A stretch of 27,274 nucleotides of DNA, taken from Lachnospiraceae bacterium. GTDB lineage: Bacteria > Bacillota > Clostridia > Lachnospirales > Lachnospiraceae. The notes beneath the pieces were generated by a model, which was given only the letters and a program-made list of their open reading frames with translations, did no database searches and was not told the DNA's origin. Below, piece by piece: positions 22,720 through 27,274 of the stretch. Position 1 is the stretch's first letter. The number at the start of each line of letters is the position of its first letter. The DNA lies in contig DPJQ01000236.1 in assembly GCA_003542935.1 (NCBI GenBank), positions 1 through 27,274 on the forward strand, written 5' to 3'. A program made the position numbers and the translations under genes.

Positions 22720-23350
22720 AGGAAAGATCATTATCACAAGCCTGATCATTTTGCTGCCGGTGATCGTGGGGATCTATTTCTGGGGAGAGCTGCCGGATCC
22801 CATGGCTACCCATTTTAGTTTTGACAATGAGGCAAACGGCTGGAGCCCCAGAGCTTTCGCCGTGTTTGGCCTGCCGTTGTTTCTGCTGGTGATACACGGG
22901 GTCTGTCTGGCGGCCGTGACGCTGGATCCCAAGAGAAAGAGTATCAACGGGAAGATGCTGCAGATGATCATGCTGATCTGCCCGGTCTGTTCCATATTCT
23001 GCAGTATCCAGATCTACGGCTACGCCCTGGGTATGGATGTGGACGGAAGGGTGTTGGCGCATCTGCTGCTGGGCACTATCTTTGTTTTGATCGGGAATTA
23101 TATCCCCAAATGCCGCCACAATTATACGGTGGGCATCCGGCTTCCCTGGACTCTGGCCGATGAGGAGAACTGGAACAGTACGCACCATATGGCGGGCTGG
23201 CTGTATATGGCCGCGGGCCTGGCCTGTCTGGCCAATATCTGGCTGAGAGTAAGCTGGCTGACTTTTGTGGCGATCATGGCGGCGGTGCTGGTACCGGCGG
23301 GATATTCCCTGCTTTTGTATGTGAAAAAGAAGGGGAAATCCGGGAAATAG
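22703..23350 (+). CDS. sdpI: SdpI family immunity/signal membrane protein
   Basis: A 215-residue membrane protein with about six hydrophobic segments. The N-terminal DUF1648 part contains LPDPMATHFSFDNEANGW, and the C-terminal SdpI domain contains NYTVGIRLPWTLADEENW followed by THHMAGW; both are family hallmarks. AAAGGAGG precedes the ATG, which lies inside the end of sdpR. In B. subtilis, SdpI protects against the SdpC peptide and sequesters SdpR. The substrate here is unknown; no sdpABC-like genes are in the window, so it may sense peptides from neighbours. It ends with no obvious terminator before the next promoter. Confidence 0.9.
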   Translation: MLKENKGKIIITSLIILLPVIVGIYFWGELPDPMATHFSFDNEANGWSPRAFAVFGLPLFLLVIHGVCLAAVTLDPKRKSINGKMLQMIMLICPVCSIFCSIQIYGYALGMDVDGRVLAHLLLGTIFVLIGNYIPKCRHNYTVGIRLPWTLADEENWNSTHHMAGWLYMAAGLACLANIWLRVSWLTFVAIMAAVLVPAGYSLLLYVKKKGKSGK

Positions 23351-23378
23351 GATAAGAAAGGCGGCGGCCGAGGAACGC

Positions 23379-23407
23379 TTGCGCAATCCGGGCGGGCATG
23401 GTAGGAT
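23379..23407 (+). promoter_or_regulatory. Promoter of the AAA/PD-(D/E)XK gene
   Basis: -35 TTGCGC, 17-bp spacer, and an extended -10 TGG-TAGGAT, about 80 bp before the start codon in a 136-bp gap that holds no other signal. Confidence 0.5.
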
Positions 23408-23486
23408 TTAGGGAAAGGCGCTTTCGGAAAAAAGGGTATTGCCATCAGAAAGGGATTCGGGAATTCCAAAGCAGGGAAGGAGAAAA

Positions 23487-25214
23487 ATGGCGGCAAATAT
23501 ATCGATCGGGAACCAGAGTTTTGATTATATGCGGGAAAACAAATCTTTTTATGTGGATAAGTCCGCATTGATCAGGGAATGGTGGGAGACGGATGATGCG
23601 GTTACGCTGATCACCCGTCCGCGCCGTTTCGGAAAAACTTTGAATATCAGCATGCTGGAATGTTTTTTCTCCACAAAATATGCCGGAAGAAGTGATCTGT
23701 TTGAGGGGCTGTCCGTCTGGGAGGATGAAAAGTACCGCGGGCTTCAAGGAATGTATCCGGTCATCTGCGTGAGTTTTGCAGGAATAAAAGCGGACAATTT
23801 TCAGGGAGCAAAAAACGGGATCATACATGCCCTGGCCAATGCCTATGACGCACACAGATACGTGAAAGACAGCGATATACTGGGCCCGGAGGAGAAGAAG
23901 ATGTATGACGCGCTCCATGTGTATGCACTGGATCCTTCGCCGGACAAAAAAATCGATGATCAGTCCGTGACGACGGCTCTGCAGACTCTTTCTTCTTATC
24001 TGGAACGTTATCACAGTAAAAAAGCAATCATTTTTCTGGATGAATACGATACGCCTCTGCAGGAGGCCTATGCGGCCGGTTACTGGCGGGAGCTGGTGAG
24101 GTTCATACGCGAACTGTTCAATTTTACTTTCAAGGATAACAAAAAGCTGCACAGGGCGTTGCTGACCGGGATCACCAGGGTGAGTAAGGAGTCGGTATTT
24201 TCAGATTTAAATAACCTGTTGGTAGTGACTACGACATCGAAGGAATACAGCACGGCTTTTGGCTTTACGGAAAAAGAAGTATTTGCGGCGCTGGAAGAAA
24301 AGGGGCTGTCCGATCAGAGAGAGGGAGTCAAAGCCTGGTATGACGGTTTTAACTTTGGCGATGCGGCGGATATTTATAATCCGTGGTCCATCACCATGTA
24401 TCTGCGCAGGAAAGAATACCGGCCTTACTGGGCGGATACCAGTTCAAATATATTGATTTCGGAGCTGGTCAGGGAAGGTACGCCCGAGATTAAGATGCAG
24501 ATGGAGAAGCTGCTGGCCGGGGAGTGTCTGGAAACCGAGCTGGATGAGCAGGTGATTTTTGAACAGTTAAAGAAGAAAAAGGGGGCGATCTGGAGTCTCC
24601 TTGTGGCCTGCGGCTATCTAAAGCCTGTGGAACGTATATTCAGTGAGAAGAGAAGCAAATTTATCTATAAATTAATGCTGACGAATCATGAAGTGGCGTT
24701 GATGTTCCGGGAGATGGTTGCCGCGTGGTTTCCGGAGGATGAGGTATCCTACGGCAATTTCAAGGAAGCCCTCATCACCGGCGATCTGGATTACATGAAC
24801 CAGTATATGAATGAGATATCTGAAAAAATGTTCAGCAGCTTTGATGTGGGACGGAAACCCTCCGAACAGGCACAGCCGGAACGGTTTTACCATGGTTTTG
24901 TTCTGGGGTTGATCGTAGACCTGGAGGGACGTTACCGTATCCGCTCGAACAGGGAAAGCGGCCTGGGACGGTATGACGTGATGCTGGAACCTTTAAATAG
25001 CACAGATGACGCTATTGTCATAGAATTCAAGGTATTTTCGCCCCAAAAGGACAGGACGATGGGGCAGGCGGTTCAAAACGCGTTAAAGCAGATAGAAGAA
25101 AAGAGGTACGATACAGAACTGAATTCAAGGGGAATCTCCGGGGAGCGTATACGGCACTATGGATTTGTATTTGAGGGGAAAAAGGTTTTAATAGGTCAGG
25201 GGGATGGTGAGTAA
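23487..25214 (+). CDS. AAA-ATPase-like protein with PD-(D/E)XK nuclease domain (DUF1703 type)
   Basis: A 575-residue protein of the AAA-ATPase-like/DUF1703 group, which is very common and multicopy in gut Bacteroidota and Clostridia and has no settled function. The N-terminal block FDYMRENKSFYVDKSALI and RPRRFGKTLNISMLECFF gives a P-loop (Gly49-Lys50-Thr51). Walker B is IIFLDEYDTPLQE with Asp185-Glu186. The C-terminal domain has the PD-(D/E)XK arrangement: GRYDVMLEP (Asp497), then IVIEFKVF with Glu513 and Lys515. The usual active residues are therefore all present. Start ATG 23487 has AAGGAG; an earlier in-frame ATG lacks one. It has its own promoter and terminator. Roles in defence or mobile-element biology have been suggested for such folds, but nothing here proves one. 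Confidence 0.9.
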   Translation: MAANISIGNQSFDYMRENKSFYVDKSALIREWWETDDAVTLITRPRRFGKTLNISMLECFFSTKYAGRSDLFEGLSVWEDEKYRGLQGMYPVICVSFAGIKADNFQGAKNGIIHALANAYDAHRYVKDSDILGPEEKKMYDALHVYALDPSPDKKIDDQSVTTALQTLSSYLERYHSKKAIIFLDEYDTPLQEAYAAGYWRELVRFIRELFNFTFKDNKKLHRALLTGITRVSKESVFSDLNNLLVVTTTSKEYSTAFGFTEKEVFAALEEKGLSDQREGVKAWYDGFNFGDAADIYNPWSITMYLRRKEYRPYWADTSSNILISELVREGTPEIKMQMEKLLAGECLETELDEQVIFEQLKKKKGAIWSLLVACGYLKPVERIFSEKRSKFIYKLMLTNHEVALMFREMVAAWFPEDEVSYGNFKEALITGDLDYMNQYMNEISEKMFSSFDVGRKPSEQAQPERFYHGFVLGLIVDLEGRYRIRSNRESGLGRYDVMLEPLNSTDDAIVIEFKVFSPQKDRTMGQAVQNALKQIEEKRYDTELNSRGISGERIRHYGFVFEGKKVLIGQGDGE

Positions 25215-25302
25215 GATTTTGCCTGTACTTTCGCAAGCAGGGCTTCCTGCTGGAAAAGAAAATTAATAATTCAAGGAAAAAATTTGAAATGTGACGAGAT
25301 AT

Positions 25303-25357
25303 AAAGAGCTTAATTCGCCAGCCGGAATGGGGCAGGGGCGGTAGAGCTCTTTTTTTG
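25303..25357 (+). terminator. Rho-independent terminator after the AAA/PD-(D/E)XK gene
   Basis: AGAGCT and CGCC on the 5' side pair with GGCG and AGCTCT on the 3' side, followed by a run of Ts. It lies about 90 bp after the stop codon. Confidence 0.7.
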
Positions 25358-25402
25358 TTGGAATATCAAGTGAAAATAGATATGGAAATAAAACAAATAA
25401 AA

Positions 25403-25430
25403 ATTCTCAAAAAGTGTACTTTTTGAGAAT
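25403..25430. repeat. 28-bp palindrome upstream of the TnpB-like gene
   Basis: ATTCTCAAAAAGT-GT-ACTTTTTGAGAAT is a perfect 13-bp inverted repeat. One arm (TCTCAAAAAGTGTA) is matched in inverse orientation, with one mismatch, by TACACTATTTGAGA at 25552-25565. It could be a repressor site, or the left-end hairpin of an IS200/IS605-type element. Confidence 0.6.
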
Positions 25431-25635
25431 GAAAAAAACGGCGTAAGCTTTTGACCATTCTATTACTCTATCGGCAAGAAGTCAATAAACTTAACCCCCA
25501 TTTTTGTTCAATTCGTCTAAATTTATTCTTTTAGAAAAAATTCCCAAAACCTACACTATTTGAGAAATTTCCTTCCCCATGAACCGGGAGCAGCCAAGCG
25601 GCGGAGCGTTTACACCACTATCAAGGACAGGAGAT

Positions 25636-26949
25636 ATGCCGCCAGACAAGATATGCAAGACAGTCCATCAGTACAGCCGGGAGCCGGTTTCCCAGGAAAA
25701 CATGGGAAAGCTTCAGGAGATTGCGGAGGACTACCGGAAAGTAAAGAATTATGTGTACGCCCGGTTTGGCGGGATCGGCAGCCTGTCCAAGCTGTATCCC
25801 GGATATACGGTACAGAATGAAATGACAGCCAGCGGTTACCGGGAGACCCTGGAACTTCCTTCGGTATATTTTTACCTCGCTGTATTTGATGCCCTGGGCG
25901 ATATCAAGAGCCAGTGGACGAGGACGAAGACGAAGCTCACCCAACGGATCAGCCGGAACGAAAATCTGACAGAGGAAGAAAAGCATTACCTTCGGTTTCT
26001 CGTCAAAGTGAGCAATGCGTTTGAAGCCGTGCTGAACCAGAGACCGGTGAAACTGGCCCGGGAGCTGCAGAAGCAGTACGAAGGGCTGGAAAAAAAGGTG
26101 AATGGGGAGCGGCTGCACCGTTATCTGTGCAGCCAGGTGCGCAAGATCCATGTGAAGCTGCACACGGATGCAGCGGAGGGATTTTCCATAGCGGAGCGGG
26201 CTTACCGTTATGCAGATCAGGGGATTTATATTTCCATCAAGGAAAAACGGAAACGGGTATTTATCTCCCTGACCGATCAGAATCAGTACCGTTGTCAGTC
26301 TTACGTCAAACTGTATCCGAAGCAGCAAAGGGTAGAGCTTATCGTTCCTGTGAAAGTGGCCGTCCATCGCCATGGAGATTATGAGAACCAGGTGGGCCTG
26401 GCGGTCGGTTTCCATACTATGTTGACAACGGATACAGGCCGTGCCTACGGGGAGGAGCTGGGGGAATATCAGCTTGCCTATTCCGACTGGGTGCGGGAGC
26501 AGACACAGGTTTACGCCCAAAACAGGCACGCAAATCCGGGCCGGAAGAAGTATATGGCTCAAAAAAGGCGGCTGGAAGAACAGCTGCATAGTTATATCAA
26601 CCGGGAACTCAATCGCTTTATTCAGGAAGAAAAGCCGCGGACGATCTACATCGTAAAATTGCCCAAACCCCGGCGGGGCGGGCAGAATAAGCGGATCAAT
26701 CACTCCGTTGCCCAGTGGCAGAGGGGATATATCCGGAAACGGCTGGAGCAAAAATGTCGGGAGCAGTCGGTGGAGATCGTGGAAGTGTTGGGAAAAGACA
26801 TCAGCATGTTGTGTAACAAGTGCGGTCAGCCCGGGATAAAGAAAGACGGTATATTTACCTGTCCGTCATGCGGCTGTCAAATGGACGAAAAGATCAACAC
26901 AGCCCGCAATGTAAAATCGCGGGGACAGGGAGACGGCGCGATACGCTGA
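25636..26949 (+). CDS. TnpB-like protein with inactivated RuvC site
   Basis: A 437-residue homologue of TnpB, the RNA-guided nuclease of IS200/IS605 elements. The start at ATG 25636 has AAGGACAGGAG; the frame is open from 25579 but without a ribosome site. The N-terminal half is helical (KLQEIAEDYRKVKNYVYARF, then LPSVYFYLAVFDALGDIKSQ), matching the WED/REC region. The C-terminus has RuvC blocks and a zinc ribbon (Cys393, Cys396, Cys409, Cys412). All three catalytic acids appear changed: RuvC-I GIDxG becomes VGLAVG (Ala256), RuvC-II IEDL becomes IVKL (Val340), and RuvC-III DRDxN becomes DEKIN (Lys419). The intact frame and conserved zinc ribbon suggest a retained DNA/RNA-binding role. Known nuclease-dead TnpB descendants (TldRs) are RNA-guided repressors; whether this is one is inference. 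No TnpA transposase is visible. Confidence 0.82.
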   Translation: MPPDKICKTVHQYSREPVSQENMGKLQEIAEDYRKVKNYVYARFGGIGSLSKLYPGYTVQNEMTASGYRETLELPSVYFYLAVFDALGDIKSQWTRTKTKLTQRISRNENLTEEEKHYLRFLVKVSNAFEAVLNQRPVKLARELQKQYEGLEKKVNGERLHRYLCSQVRKIHVKLHTDAAEGFSIAERAYRYADQGIYISIKEKRKRVFISLTDQNQYRCQSYVKLYPKQQRVELIVPVKVAVHRHGDYENQVGLAVGFHTMLTTDTGRAYGEELGEYQLAYSDWVREQTQVYAQNRHANPGRKKYMAQKRRLEEQLHSYINRELNRFIQEEKPRTIYIVKLPKPRRGGQNKRINHSVAQWQRGYIRKRLEQKCREQSVEIVEVLGKDISMLCNKCGQPGIKKDGIFTCPSCGCQMDEKINTARNVKSRGQGDGAIR

Positions 26950-26975
26950 GCCCGGAACATTGAAAAGGATCATAA

Positions 26976-27251
26976 GAACCCCCCTTTAGATGAATCCGGC
27001 GGAATGCCCGGATTTTACCGCAGGGACCAAGGGGCGGGTTCATGATAGGCAGGCGTCATATGCCTGTTATATAAAAAGGGTGCATTGACACATATATGTG
27101 GGAGGATTTTGGACAGCACAGTCATTCCGGCGGACCGGGAGGAGGCCGGATGTGTTCGCAGGCCGAGCCGGCAGAAATATTTCCATATATATATGTGCCA
27201 ATGCACAGGACGGCATTAGAAGGCAGGCCGCGGGGGAACCGCATAGCCTGC
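26976..27251 (+). ncRNA. Structured region after the TnpB-like gene, candidate guide RNA
   Basis: Starting 27 bp after the stop codon, hairpins follow one another almost without gaps. GAACCC and CCCTT (26976-26986) pair with AAGGG and GGGTTC (27029-27041), enclosing AATCCGG/CCGGATT (26993-27014). Next come CAGGC/GCCTG (27050-27066), a long stem 27080-27206, and GCAGGC/GCCTGC with an inner GCGG/CCGC (27223-27251). TnpB guide RNAs come from exactly this position, just 3' of the gene. The exact ends, and whether this is one RNA, are not known; the region also fits an element end or a MITE. Confidence 0.35.
27080..27206. repeat. Long imperfect inverted repeat, 127 bp span
   Basis: The arm at 27080-27101 begins GTGCATTGACACATATAT, and the arm at 27183-27206 is its complement with one mismatch and a 2-bp AT insertion. 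About 80 bp of GC-rich DNA lies between. AGG flanks both outer ends (27077-27079 and 27207-27209), which could be a short target duplication or chance. Small open frames across it are by-products of the symmetry. Confidence 0.6.
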
Positions 27252-27274
27252 GCATTGGGTAGGCCAGGACCCTG

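Larger units (their letters stand above)
25215..25635. other. Gene-free 421-bp gap with terminator and palindromes
   Basis: This gap is markedly more AT-rich than its surroundings in the middle. It holds a small hairpin AGCAGG-GCTT-CCTGCT (25236-25251), a terminator (25303-25357), a palindrome (25403-25430) and a related half-site (25552-25565). The lead-in to the TnpB-like gene follows. No coding region longer than a few dozen codons is convincing. Confidence 0.6.

Noticed and set aside
25621..26751. 376-residue minus-strand open frame opposite the TnpB-like gene
   Set aside because: No ribosome site or domain; the plus frame has the zinc ribbon and RuvC-like blocks.
27085..27090. TTGACA as a -35 promoter element
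   Set aside because: No -10 hexamer at 16-18 bp, and the bases belong to the arm of the inverted repeat.
27015..27255. Two small minus-strand open frames of 62-63 codons
   Set aside because: They lie across the long inverted repeat and have no ribosome site; their sequences reflect the palindromic DNA.

Overview
The window looks like chromosomal DNA from a Bacillota bacterium of class Clostridia, most likely a gut Lachnospiraceae. The grounds are AGGAGG-type ribosome binding sites before nearly every gene, a lipoprotein-type binding protein, YesM/YesN-type two-component regulators, an SdpR/SdpI pair, DegV and DUF1846 proteins, and a PD-(D/E)XK AAA protein of a kind abundant in gut Clostridia. 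No rRNA, tRNA, CRISPR array or prophage was seen. The placement is inference from gene content; no species is claimed.

Layout. (1) 1-2221: a DUF1846 gene (cut by the window edge) and a TetR regulator on the minus strand, divergent from a degV gene across a palindromic operator candidate. (2) 2299-6156: a LysR regulator divergent from an amino-acid dehydrogenase (Glu/Leu/Phe/Val family) and a Na+-coupled NSS transporter, closed by a clear terminator; probably an amino-acid uptake and deamination unit. (3) 6207-7394: a GH172 (DUF2961) glycosidase with its own promoter. (4) 7404-22278: a large sugar or polyol locus. It has an Rbs-type ABC importer (binding protein, ATPase, permease) with a zinc polyol-type dehydrogenase on the minus strand. 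Divergent from it is a regulatory operon: AraC-type response regulator, short membrane histidine kinase, and a degenerate RbsA-like ABC protein. Next come an FGGY kinase (minus) and a plus-strand catabolic operon: URO-D-family protein, SDR, DeoC-like aldolase, second URO-D-family protein. A long perfect hairpin closes it. (5) 22338-23350: an sdpR-sdpI autoregulatory pair with two matching operators around its promoter. (6) 23379-25357: an AAA/PD-(D/E)XK protein with promoter and terminator. (7) 25403-27274: a TnpB-like protein in which all three RuvC catalytic positions are replaced while the zinc ribbon is kept, followed by about 300 bp of noncoding DNA filled with consecutive hairpins.

How the genes may work together. 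In region 4 the importer would bring in a sugar-like substrate. The FGGY kinase would phosphorylate it, the zinc dehydrogenase and SDR would oxidise or reduce it, and the DeoC-like aldolase would cleave it. The two URO-D-family proteins have no obvious role in a standard sugar pathway, and the substrate is unknown. The histidine kinase has almost no extracytoplasmic domain, so the co-encoded pseudo-ATPase may carry the transport signal to it.

The two best candidates for undescribed biology are the RuvC-dead TnpB homologue with its structured 3' region (a possible RNA-guided DNA binder of the TldR type) and the two-component system with a degenerate RbsA paralogue. A third is a family of GTAACAGTT hairpins whose stems co-vary between copies.
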